Shown here piece by piece: positions 23,355-32,494 of a DNA stretch of 39,559 bases (its first letter is position 1; each line of letters opens with the position of its first letter). The notes under the pieces are model-generated. The model was not told where the DNA came from and ran no database searches. It saw only the letters and a program-made list of their open reading frames with translations. The DNA comes from Prolixibacteraceae bacterium (GTDB lineage: Bacteria > Bacteroidota > Bacteroidia > Bacteroidales > Prolixibacteraceae). A program made the position numbers and the translations under genes. The stretch is from contig JAFLKN010000071.1 in the NCBI GenBank assembly GCA_019163175.1, positions 1 through 39,559 on the forward strand, in the 5' to 3' direction.

Positions 23355-24044
23355 TCAAATAATTCCTTCATCGGCGAAGCTAAAATACGCATCATTTCCG
23401 ATAATCAGGTGGTCAAGTACCGGAATGTCCATGTGTTTGCCGGCTTCTTTTATTTTTCTGGTTATTTCTTTGTCTGCCTCGCTAGGCATCAAATTTCCCG
23501 AAGGGTGATTGTGGCATAGAATAATTGAACAGGCCAGTTTGTCGAGTGCCATTTTCAGAATGATTCTTACATCAATAATTGTTCCTGAAAGGCCACCCTG
23601 ACTGACCATCAATTTATCTATTACCAGATTGTTGCGGTTAAGCAAAAGTACCCAGAATTCTTCGTGGGGAAGATCGCTCAGCAAAGGTTTAAAGATCGTG
23701 GCGGCATCGGAGCTGGTCACTACTTTGGGTTTTTCATCGGGCTCCGATTCCTTACGTCGCCTACCAAGTTCAAGAGCTGCCATAATCGTAATGGCCTTAA
23801 CCTCGCCAATTCCTTTAAATTTCTTCAGGTCGTTAATGGTTTTCTTACCCAGTTCGTTGAGGTTATTGTTTACCGAAGCCAAAATCCGTCGCGAAACTTC
23901 TACTGCCGATTCATCAAGATTCCCTGAACCAATAAGTATGGCAATTAATTCGGCCTCGGAGAGAGAGCGAATTCCTTTGGTTAACATTTTTTCGCGTGGG
24001 CGATCTTCAACTGCCCATTCCTTGATACTTAGTTTTTTATACAT
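23355..24044 (-). CDS. radC: RadC family JAMM-domain protein
   Basis: 229 residues from ATG at 24044 (MYKKLSIKEWAVEDRPREKM, the normal start of Bacteroidota RadC; an upstream ATG would add 17 unusual residues). An N-terminal helix-hairpin-helix (LKKFKGIGEVKAITIMAALE, about 74-93) precedes a JAMM/MPN+ core with H178, H180, S188 and D191 in CHNHPSGNLMPSEAD, expected to hold zinc. The historical label is DNA repair protein, but that role is disputed; it may be a metalloprotease or nuclease-associated factor. It lies 66 bp after the protease gene. Confidence 0.92.
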   Translation of the reverse strand: MYKKLSIKEWAVEDRPREKMLTKGIRSLSEAELIAILIGSGNLDESAVEVSRRILASVNNNLNELGKKTINDLKKFKGIGEVKAITIMAALELGRRRKESEPDEKPKVVTSSDAATIFKPLLSDLPHEEFWVLLLNRNNLVIDKLMVSQGGLSGTIIDVRIILKMALDKLACSIILCHNHPSGNLMPSEADKEITRKIKEAGKHMDIPVLDHLIIGNDAYFSFADEGII

Positions 24045-24110
24045 AGGAGGTGGTTTATGATTAACTAAGTTATGAAACTGGGCTGAATTTGCCAAATTGT
24101 TGTTTAAAAT

Positions 24111-25817
24111 CTACTCCTTTTGTATTAATATGGATTGACCATTTACAACCAATATATAGGAACCCGAAGTTTGCTTACTCAAATCCAACTTCTGGGCACC
24201 AGACACATTCTTTTTTTCCAATATGAGTTTTCCATCAATAGCGTAGAGGGCCACTGTCGATTTTTTATCAGCAGGAATTCCATCAATGCTTATTAATCCA
24301 CTTGTAGGATTGGGGTAGATACGGACACTTGCATCTGTCAACGATTTAGTTGACATGGCTAATTTCTTCACCAGAACCTTTACTAAATCAGGAGTTGAAT
24401 TTGCAATGGTATTGTCGACCCTCAAAGAAAAAGTCAATATAGTATCATTCAGTACAAAGGGAGCAAAAAAGCTGGGCTTTGACGATTTTGCATCATTTAG
24501 TTTTATTCCAGCAGGCGCTACCCACTGATAGCTCAGTGTACCTTTCTCCGGATCTGTAGACTGAGTTCCATCTAAAGTAACCTGAGCAAGTGAATTTACT
24601 GTCAGATCAATTCCTGCATTCGCCAATGGCAAACCTTTAGGGAATAACTTGATTATCATCCGGTGGTTGTCATTAAAAATACTTTTACCCGGAGTTAGTG
24701 ATTTTAAATAAAAATACCATTGCGTGTCCTTTGGGTCTAAACCCCAACCCCAATTGAAGTGAAAATAGTTTGAGTTCTTATACCCGTCGCAGATGTAAAC
24801 ATGAGCGCTGGGGTTACCGCCAGATGTTCCTGTTGAGGAATACCAAATGGGGCGATAGGAATTCAATTCTGATTTTAGGAGATTTTCCCATTCGGTATCC
24901 GTGCCTTTATAAAATTCTCTCTCGTATTTTGTTGCTTCAGTTGAATAGTTAAAATATTTAATCCATCTATCTTTTGAAAAATATTCAGAATTTGAACCTG
25001 CCAGTCCAAAATCAGTTTCAAAAGCCACTCCGCAATGATAGATTAGTTTTTGTGCTTCTTTGCTGAAACTGCCACTGGTGTTTGGCTTGTTTGTCATTTG
25101 CTCCCAGGCGTAGGTTGTGGCGCCAAAATCAACCGACTGGGTTCCAAATGTTGAATTTGGATAGGAATGGTTGTCATTTCCTTTTTTTGGAAAATTCCAG
25201 TATTTCATTAATTGAGCCACCGCAATGGGTAAACAGCCTGCTGCCGCACGCCCATTATAGATGCTATCCTTCGGGATTGCCGGGCTCGGTGGGCACAAAC
25301 CGTTGTATGGATGTACCTGATGCCACCAGGTCTGCGTGAGTGGTCTGACGGAGGTGGTATCTTCGGCGGTAACTCCTGATAGCAGATCATTCCATTTAGA
25401 ATTGGTGAGACTATCTGCCTTCAGGTTATTCTTTTTGATATAGGCGATCTCAAGTTTTCTGCTTTCCATCCAGTCAGTTAAAGCCGGAGGAAGATTGTTA
25501 GGATTAAAATTACTGCTAGTGGAATATCCTAGAATTGGCCATACCCGATTATCGGCGGCCACAATTACAAAACTTCTATTAATGGTGTCATTCAGGATAT
25601 AATACAGCGTATCCTTGTTGCTTACGGCAGCATTAATTAGAGGGAATTGATTTTTTTTCTCATCAGGACTGGCTGATTTTAGTGTAGCCTGATAGATAGA
25701 CTTTAAGTGTGATTTTGCAATTTTCTTTGCTGTTTGAATAGAAACTGATTGTGCAAATAAAACAGACGATGACAGAACAAATACTAGTGATAGAGTAATG
25801 ATTTGATACTTTTTCAT
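24111..25817 (-). CDS. Secreted C10 (streptopain-like) cysteine protease, T9SS cargo
   Basis: 568 residues from ATG at 25817; residue numbers here count from four codons upstream. A signal peptide (ending FAQ) is followed by a Spi-type propeptide (about 30-155). The papain-fold domain has catalytic C199 (AAAGCLPIAVAQ) and H343 (SAHVYICDGY), with NWGWG after it. A PKD-like domain (about 402-487) and a type IX sorting tail (YPNPTSG at 505-511, SGSYILVV near the end) follow. It should cross the outer membrane by the type IX system and be activated by propeptide removal. Similar enzymes include SpeB and the Bacteroides Bfp proteases. Confidence 0.9.
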   Translation of the reverse strand: MKKYQIITLSLVFVLSSSVLFAQSVSIQTAKKIAKSHLKSIYQATLKSASPDEKKNQFPLINAAVSNKDTLYYILNDTINRSFVIVAADNRVWPILGYSTSSNFNPNNLPPALTDWMESRKLEIAYIKKNNLKADSLTNSKWNDLLSGVTAEDTTSVRPLTQTWWHQVHPYNGLCPPSPAIPKDSIYNGRAAAGCLPIAVAQLMKYWNFPKKGNDNHSYPNSTFGTQSVDFGATTYAWEQMTNKPNTSGSFSKEAQKLIYHCGVAFETDFGLAGSNSEYFSKDRWIKYFNYSTEATKYEREFYKGTDTEWENLLKSELNSYRPIWYSSTGTSGGNPSAHVYICDGYKNSNYFHFNWGWGLDPKDTQWYFYLKSLTPGKSIFNDNHRMIIKLFPKGLPLANAGIDLTVNSLAQVTLDGTQSTDPEKGTLSYQWVAPAGIKLNDAKSSKPSFFAPFVLNDTILTFSLRVDNTIANSTPDLVKVLVKKLAMSTKSLTDASVRIYPNPTSGLISIDGIPADKKSTVALYAIDGKLILEKKNVSGAQKLDLSKQTSGSYILVVNGQSILIQKE

Positions 25818-25914
25818 GGAATTATACAAAATAAATCGTTTTCTAAATATAACAAAATGTTTCTGATTTATTTAGTCTTCCTATTCGCAAATTGTATTTA
25901 TTGAGCTCAATCCG

Positions 25915-28197
25915 TTAAATCAATTTCCGTATTTTTTCCATCAGCAATTGCTTCTTTACAGGTTTTAAAATATAATCATTGCATCCGGCAAGTTTGGCTT
26001 TTTCTACATCTTCCTTGAGGGCATATGCTGTTTGTGCAATGACAGGTAAATCCGGACGTAGTTTTTTAATCTGAATAGTAGCTTCAAAACCATCCATTTC
26101 AGGCATCTTCATGTCAATGAGTACCAAATCAATTTCAGGATTATTTTTTACAACCTCTATCGCCTTTAACCCATTGTTGGCATCCAAAATATGTAATCCC
26201 TCTAGTTTCAGGAGGGTTTTCAGGAACATTAAGCTATTGATGTCATCTTCTACAATCAAAATAAGTGTGGGTTTTGGTGCAGTTTCGTGTTCAGGTTTGG
26301 CGCCAAGTGGACTCGCGACAGCTTTTCTTTCAATAAATGGAATTTGGAAATAGAATATAGAACCTTGTCCGACCTCTGATTCAACCCAGATTTTTCCACC
26401 AAGCATTTCGATAAACGATTTTGAAATGGACAGCCCCAGACCAGATCCTTCATAGGCGCGGGTGAGTGAGTCGCTACCTTGCCTGAAACGGTCAAAAATT
26501 ACTTTGATTTGGTCATCGGAAATACCGACTCCTGTATCCTTCACATAAAACTGAAGCAGCGATCCGTTCTTTATGTAACCAAAATTGATAGCTCCCGATT
26601 TTGTGAATTTCATCGCATTATTAATCAGATTTGATAAAACCTGAGTCAGTTTCGCCAGATCGGTTTGTATGTAACTATTTTCATCTGGGAAAGGAGTTTC
26701 AATTGACAACCGCAGACCTTTTCCCTTGGCCTCACCTGTGAATGATATAGCTAAATCTCTTAATAATTGATTTAGATGGATTTCCTGAATCTGTATTTCC
26801 ATTTGTCCGGATTCTATTTTTGAAATATCTACAATATCGTTAATTATATTGAGCATACGTTGCCCGCTTTGCTCTATAATGGTGATATAACTATCTTTAA
26901 GACTTGAGGGCAGATCGGGTGTTTTGAGTAATTCGGCAAATCCAAATATGCCATTCATCGGGGTGCGGATTTCGTGGCTGATGTTTGACAGAAAGGCAGA
27001 TTTTAGCCTGTCGCTTTCCTCGGCCTTCTCTTTGGCAAGTAGCAGTTCAGTGTTTAGCTTCCGTCGTTCTGTAATGTCTTCTTTGATGGCCAAATAGTGC
27101 GTGATTTCATTTTTGCTGTTCAGAACAGGTGAAATGGTGGCAGACTCCCAATATAAATCGCCGTTTTTCTTTTTATTCTGAAATTCGCCTTTCCATATTT
27201 TTCCTTTTCTGATGGTCGACCACAGTTGCTCATATTTTTGTGGCGATTTTTCCCACGAACTAAAAACACTGGTTTTCTGGCCAATAAGGTCTTTCTCGGA
27301 ATAGCCAGTTAGTGTAAAAGTTACCGGATTAGCGTATTCAATAATTCCTTCAGCATCAGTAATTACAATCGATTCGGGACTTTGATTAACGGCTCTCGTC
27401 AGCTTCCGAAGTTCATGTTCATTCTTTTTCCTTTCATTTATATCTTCAAAAATATGTATTGATCCGCTACTCCCATTGATGTCATACAAAGAAGACCCAC
27501 TGATTCTGATCCAGATTTTTCTTTTGTCCTTCCGTACTAGTTCAAACTCGAACGTTTTGTGCTTTTTTTGTTCTGTTGAGATGTTTTCTTCCTCAATGTA
27601 ATTTGGCGAAATATGACTAAAAAGTGTTTCGTTAAGTGTTTTCGCAATGAGTTCTTCGGCTAAATACCCGGTAAGTTCACAGGTTTTTTTATTGACGAAT
27701 AAAATAACATCGTTGTTGTCGACGAGCAAAACACCCTCGTTCATATTTTCGACCAACTGTTTCAATTGCTTATCGTGATAACTTAAAAAGGAGTTCGATT
27801 TCTGATATTCCTTCATAAGGTCAGATTCGCGAAGGGCGCGGCTAACCACAAATCCTAACTTTTCCAGCTTATTTTTCAGTACATAATCGGTTGCACCTTT
27901 TCGAAGTGATTCAATGGCCATATCTTCATTCATTTGGCCACTTACAAAAATAAACGGGATAGGCTGATAATGAGCCTTAACTAGTTCCAGTGCATTAAAG
28001 CCACTGTAACCTGACAACTCAGATTCAGATAGAATGAGATCAATTTTACTATTTTCGAGATGATACCTGAACTCCTGCTCATTGGTGGATTTGAAGCAAA
28101 CAAAGTCGATATTTTCTTTCTTTAAATGCTGCTCAACCAAAAGCAAATCTTTCGGATTACCATCCAGATGGAGAATATGATGAACGAATAGAGCCAT
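25915..28197 (-). CDS. Hybrid histidine kinase REC-PAS-PAS-HisKA-HATPase-REC
   Basis: 760 residues, no membrane segment, so a cytoplasmic sensor. Order: receiver-like domain (1-120), two PAS domains (about 140-255 and 262-378), HisKA with H408 (SNISHEIRTP), HATPase_c with N524/N527, D554 (DTGVGIS) and GSGLGLS (585-590), then a C-terminal receiver with D695 (LIDMKMPEMDG) and K745. The first receiver has E58 where the phosphorylatable Asp should be (LILSESELSG), so it may be locked or ligand driven. No output domain or partner gene is adjacent. The regulated target is unknown; the flanking protease and GH2 genes are candidates. Confidence 0.92.
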   Translation of the reverse strand: MALFVHHILHLDGNPKDLLLVEQHLKKENIDFVCFKSTNEQEFRYHLENSKIDLILSESELSGYSGFNALELVKAHYQPIPFIFVSGQMNEDMAIESLRKGATDYVLKNKLEKLGFVVSRALRESDLMKEYQKSNSFLSYHDKQLKQLVENMNEGVLLVDNNDVILFVNKKTCELTGYLAEELIAKTLNETLFSHISPNYIEEENISTEQKKHKTFEFELVRKDKRKIWIRISGSSLYDINGSSGSIHIFEDINERKKNEHELRKLTRAVNQSPESIVITDAEGIIEYANPVTFTLTGYSEKDLIGQKTSVFSSWEKSPQKYEQLWSTIRKGKIWKGEFQNKKKNGDLYWESATISPVLNSKNEITHYLAIKEDITERRKLNTELLLAKEKAEESDRLKSAFLSNISHEIRTPMNGIFGFAELLKTPDLPSSLKDSYITIIEQSGQRMLNIINDIVDISKIESGQMEIQIQEIHLNQLLRDLAISFTGEAKGKGLRLSIETPFPDENSYIQTDLAKLTQVLSNLINNAMKFTKSGAINFGYIKNGSLLQFYVKDTGVGISDDQIKVIFDRFRQGSDSLTRAYEGSGLGLSISKSFIEMLGGKIWVESEVGQGSIFYFQIPFIERKAVASPLGAKPEHETAPKPTLILIVEDDINSLMFLKTLLKLEGLHILDANNGLKAIEVVKNNPEIDLVLIDMKMPEMDGFEATIQIKKLRPDLPVIAQTAYALKEDVEKAKLAGCNDYILKPVKKQLLMEKIRKLI

Positions 28198-28423
28198 TAC
28201 AATTTAGGTTTAAATACTTTCGTGAATAGGATTTCCAGACACAACATTACTCTCCCTTTCCCATTCATGAAATACGACTAGAATTGGTCAAAGTTATAAC
28301 AATTGATTTTCATCTGTGTTTAGCTGAATTTATAAATTTTACCTAAATCCAGTTCCAGACCAATTCTATTTCAGCACTTTCACTCTTTTGTGTAGAAATT
28401 TTAAGGCAATTGTCAACCGAAAT

Positions 28424-31400
28424 TTATTTCCTGAATGGTTCAAAAATCAGCTTAAAATGTTTTTCTGAAGGCATCACCCTGTATTTATTCAGTACTGAAA
28501 TCGCAGTGCAACCAACTCCACTCAATTCATAATCCAGATTCAAGGTTACTCCGTCGAATGGTTTTAGCTGGAATGGATAAAGTGCACGCGACAGGTTGTC
28601 TGATTGTACGTTTTGAGCACTGAAATTAAATAATTCGGATGAGGAAATCCGGACACCGACTCCCTGTTCATTTTGCAGGCTTGCCCAGCGAACATCGGTT
28701 TTGTTTCCATTTTCCTGTGGAATCAGGTATGGCACATATTGGTCGGCCACCGAACCTGAATAAATACCAACTTTTGCCCCGGTTTTGCGGTCGGGATAAG
28801 TTTCGAATGGTCCGCGACCATACCATTTCACCTGATTGAATGACGGGTTCAGCACCAGATGAATTCCCGTGCGCGGAAGCCATTCGGGCATTTTCCCGCA
28901 TGGAGTTACCGTGTGATCTAGTTCTATTTTCCCGGTTCCCCAGATGGTATAAACATAGCGATTTTCGAAGGAGGTACTTAAATCGGCATTCGAAGTATGG
29001 CTTTCAATGGTCAACTTGATTTTTCCTGCTTCTTTGTCCCAATTGATGCGATCGGCTTTGGTCGTCAACTGATCGAGACCGTGTGCAAACCAGGCATTCG
29101 ATTGCCCTGATCCCATTCCCGGAGTCCGCGCCAATCCCGCTTGCCAGATTGTCCAGTTGTCGATATCGTTCGCCAGCGGTGCACGCCACAGGTTGAGATT
29201 CAGGCCTTCTTTCAGCAATTCACTTCCTTCATAATTTACCGAATTCAGGCTGCCAGTTTGTTTGTTGAAATGATATTCAAAATTTGATCCTTTCACCTTT
29301 ATTTGTTCATTGTCTGCTAAAATTTCAGGAACAATTTCGGTTTCAACAACTTCGTTATCTCTGGCTATTCTGGTTTCCAACGGAAGCTGATCCCAAGCCA
29401 GTTCGAACCCTTTTGCAGCCCAGGGTTTATCCGCTTTCTGGCGGAAACTCACCAACAGGAAATACTCTTTCAACGGTTCTTTCGTCAAGGGCAAATACGG
29501 AATGGTGTATTTGGCTTTCGACAAAGGCACGACCGATGTTTCCAAAGTTCCTTCTTTGATTACTTTTCCCTCGCACTGAATTTGCCAAATAGCATCCAGC
29601 TCGCTGGTATTGGTAAAATGCAAGCGGTTCCAAATTTCTACTTCGCCTTTCCATTCGTTAAGTAGCTTCACCGAAACAGGTTGAGCCGATTTCTTGATTT
29701 GCCACATTTCGGGCTGGGGAGTGCGGTCGGGCCAAATGGTGCCGTAAGTGCGGCCGCCAACGCCCATACTGAAGTACTCCTGTCCGGTTTTCTGTTCATC
29801 AAAATCGAGCCAGCAAAGAGCCGATTTTTTAGTCGCTTCCGTCGGATTGAGCAAATCCTGAACATTTATCGCTTTGTCGAAAATGGCCAACTGATCGAAT
29901 GCTGCATTGCTGTAGTGGTTGGGATTTTCCTGCGCTTCAATTTCGGGATTCCGGCCAAGGTTAATGGGGAATGGCTTGTTTTCAATGGTCAGTGAGCAAG
30001 CTGTTTCGGCTTTCTTTTCGCCGTCAATATAAAGCTGAAGTTTTTTTCCGTCGTAAATTCCGGTTAGCAAATGCCAGTTGTTTTGCCAGTTTTCAGGAAG
30101 AGTAGTTTTTACACTGGTTTTCTTCCGGTCACCCACGTAAAATTCAAGCTCTGCTTCGCTTATTTGTTCGACTCCAAACTGGTAAAAACCTTTCGAAAGG
30201 AAAGTGCCGTTTCCATTCCATTCGCGTGGTTTTACCCAAAAAGAAACAGTCAAAGCTTTTCCGGAGATATCGAGTTTGGGGTCGCGGTACAATTCTACCC
30301 AGGTGTCGGTTCCAGTGAGTCGAACCGCTTGTCCGAATTTACCGGCAACCAGTTGGGTTTTGCCCATCAATGCAGCAGAAATATCGTTTCCTGACGCATC
30401 GGGCGTGCCAATGTATTTTTCGCGAAGTCCAGGGCTTACAAAATCCCAAATGGCGCCACCCATCAGGCGAGGATATTCGTAAATCACTTCCCAGTATTCG
30501 TCGAGTCCGCCCATGCTATTGCCGGAAGCCGATAAATATTCGTCCATAAACGAGGGGCGCGGGTCAACCGATTCGGGCGACTGGCCAAAGAAAACCTTCA
30601 GTTCAAAAGGTGTTCCATAGCGTGGACCAATAATATCTTCACATTTCACCGGATTGTTTTTGCCTGGCTGATCGTTGTCATTTCCTCCGTACATCCAGTC
30701 AGGGCGACTTGGATCCAATCGTTTACCGGCTGCAATTACTTCGCAGATGTTGAAGCCCGAACCGCTTTCATTTCCGGCGCTCCAAAAGATTATGCTTGGA
30801 TGGTTGCGGTCGCGAAGTACCATTTTCTCGGCGCGCTCCACATACGATTTGGTCCACTCGGGCAGGTTCGAGATAAATTCGGTGGCATGTGCCTCCACTC
30901 CAGCTTCGTCCACAATATAAATGCCGATTTCGTCAGCTAGTTTCAGGTATTCTTTTACCGGTGGATAATGGCAGGTGCGTACACAGTTGATGTTGAACTG
31001 TTTCATCAGGTAAAAATCTTTGCGTATCGTTTCCACGTCCATCGTGTGCCCCAGATCGGGATGTTGCATGTGGCTGTTTACACCATTCAGTTTTACAGGC
31101 ACGCCATTCACGTAATAAACCTGATGCCTGACTTCAACTTCTTTGAAACCAATTCGGTCGGCCAATGCTTCCGTAGTTTTTCCTGAAGGATCGAGTAACT
31201 CGAAGCCAATGTGATATAGGTTGGGTTTTTCGTCTGACCATTTCATTGGCGATTTAACCGGCGCGTTTAAGCGAATTTTTGTTTTTTCGCCTGCACCCAG
31301 CGTAATTTTTGCTGAAGTCAGATTCTCCAAAACCGGCTGGTTATTTTGGTCAAGCAAAGTCACTTTAACCTGGTAATTCTGGATTGGTGCAGAAGAATAA

Positions 31401-32212
31401 TTCTGAATTTCGGCTTCCACTTTGAGCGTGGCATTTTCGTATTTCTCGTCCAGATCGGTCACCACATAATAATCACGGATGTGCACTTTCGGTGTGGCCA
31501 TCAGGTAAACACTCCGGAAAATACCGGCCAGACGCCACATATCCTGATCTTCGTTGTAAGTTCCGTCGGAGTATTGGAAAACCATCACCGAAACTGTGTT
31601 CTTTCCCGGTTTCACCAGTTTGGTAACATCAAATTCGGCGGGTTCGTTCGCACCCTGATTGTAGCCGACTTCCTGACCATTTACCCAAAGAAAATAAGCC
31701 GAAGCCACGCCTTCGAAATGGAGAAAAAGTTGCTTGTCTTTAAATCCTGCGGGAACAGTAAAAGTCTTTCGATACGAGCCAACCGGGTTATAGTCGCGTG
31801 GAATTTTGGGCGGTGCAGATTTGAATGGTTGTGCCACATTGCGGAATATTTTTTCGCCCCAACCCTGCATTTGCCACATTCCGGGTACGGTAATTTCTGC
31901 CATTCCCTTTTCGTTAAAATCACTCCTGAAGAAGTTTTTGTTGATGCCATCGGGATTGACGGTATACAAAAATTTCCATTTACCATCGAGCGAAAGAAAT
32001 CCTGAAGATTGTTCCGGAGAATTGACGACGGCCTTTGTGAGAGTGGAATAGGGCAGAAGCGGAACATGTCCTTCTTCCTGATTTAAGCCGATCATCTGCG
32101 GATTTTCGATGTAGTCGTAGATGTTTTCGAGGAAAGGTTTGTGCTGAGCAACGAGCGATTGAATGCTGAAAACCAGCAAAATGGCCAGCGTGGAGAATGT
32201 GATTCGGTTCAT
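28424..32212 (-). CDS. GH2 beta-galactosidase-like enzyme with inserted LamG domain
   Basis: 1262 residues, signal peptide ending near residue 22. LacZ-type order: sugar-binding domain (about 70-240), immunoglobulin-like domain (245-355), TIM barrel from about 358, with acid/base E482 (WSAGNES) and nucleophile E558 (FMDEYLSASGNS). After GGAIWDFVSPGL (585-596) a concanavalin/LamG-like domain of about 185 residues (611-797) is inserted; LacZ sequence resumes at WPDRTPQPE (827-835), then the last Ig-like and C-terminal beta-sandwich domains. It is probably periplasmic or surface located and acts on beta-galactosides or a polysaccharide. It stands divergent from the DUF1566 gene, with no susCD pair nearby. 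Confidence 0.92.
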   Translation of the reverse strand: MNRITFSTLAILLVFSIQSLVAQHKPFLENIYDYIENPQMIGLNQEEGHVPLLPYSTLTKAVVNSPEQSSGFLSLDGKWKFLYTVNPDGINKNFFRSDFNEKGMAEITVPGMWQMQGWGEKIFRNVAQPFKSAPPKIPRDYNPVGSYRKTFTVPAGFKDKQLFLHFEGVASAYFLWVNGQEVGYNQGANEPAEFDVTKLVKPGKNTVSVMVFQYSDGTYNEDQDMWRLAGIFRSVYLMATPKVHIRDYYVVTDLDEKYENATLKVEAEIQNYSSAPIQNYQVKVTLLDQNNQPVLENLTSAKITLGAGEKTKIRLNAPVKSPMKWSDEKPNLYHIGFELLDPSGKTTEALADRIGFKEVEVRHQVYYVNGVPVKLNGVNSHMQHPDLGHTMDVETIRKDFYLMKQFNINCVRTCHYPPVKEYLKLADEIGIYIVDEAGVEAHATEFISNLPEWTKSYVERAEKMVLRDRNHPSIIFWSAGNESGSGFNICEVIAAGKRLDPSRPDWMYGGNDNDQPGKNNPVKCEDIIGPRYGTPFELKVFFGQSPESVDPRPSFMDEYLSASGNSMGGLDEYWEVIYEYPRLMGGAIWDFVSPGLREKYIGTPDASGNDISAALMGKTQLVAGKFGQAVRLTGTDTWVELYRDPKLDISGKALTVSFWVKPREWNGNGTFLSKGFYQFGVEQISEAELEFYVGDRKKTSVKTTLPENWQNNWHLLTGIYDGKKLQLYIDGEKKAETACSLTIENKPFPINLGRNPEIEAQENPNHYSNAAFDQLAIFDKAINVQDLLNPTEATKKSALCWLDFDEQKTGQEYFSMGVGGRTYGTIWPDRTPQPEMWQIKKSAQPVSVKLLNEWKGEVEIWNRLHFTNTSELDAIWQIQCEGKVIKEGTLETSVVPLSKAKYTIPYLPLTKEPLKEYFLLVSFRQKADKPWAAKGFELAWDQLPLETRIARDNEVVETEIVPEILADNEQIKVKGSNFEYHFNKQTGSLNSVNYEGSELLKEGLNLNLWRAPLANDIDNWTIWQAGLARTPGMGSGQSNAWFAHGLDQLTTKADRINWDKEAGKIKLTIESHTSNADLSTSFENRYVYTIWGTGKIELDHTVTPCGKMPEWLPRTGIHLVLNPSFNQVKWYGRGPFETYPDRKTGAKVGIYSGSVADQYVPYLIPQENGNKTDVRWASLQNEQGVGVRISSSELFNFSAQNVQSDNLSRALYPFQLKPFDGVTLNLDYELSGVGCTAISVLNKYRVMPSEKHFKLIFEPFRK

Positions 32213-32494
32213 GGTTGTGGGTTAAGTGTCAGTGGTACAATTATAGAAAATTGTTGTGTGGTTTGCAAATTCGATTTAACTGCTGAGTTAAAAAAGAGCT
32301 TCAGCTTTGTCTGATTGTTCTTTTGTACCCCAGTTTGAATATTTCAAAAAGGTAAATGTGATTCATTTCTCAATGCTTAAGTGGCAAAAAACCATTATTG
32401 AGTGACATATTCATGCCATTAAGTGATTTCATTTTCTGAAGGATTTCATACATCGCATTTTTGTTTCCGATAAAATAACGAAAACAGCAATACG
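32213..32494. other. Divergent intergenic region, GH2 / DUF1566
   Basis: 282 nt without a gene. It must carry promoters for both the leftward GH2 gene and the rightward envelope locus. I see no convincing operator palindrome, riboswitch or clear Bacteroidota TTG/TAnnTTTG pair. Confidence 0.5.

Noticed and set aside
24045-24051. AGGAGGT as a ribosome binding site near the radC start
   Set aside because: It is on the plus strand, while radC is read leftward, and no rightward gene starts just after it.
31346-32005. 219-codon open frame on the plus strand
   Set aside because: Antisense to the GH2 gene; composition is unlike a real protein and there is no domain.
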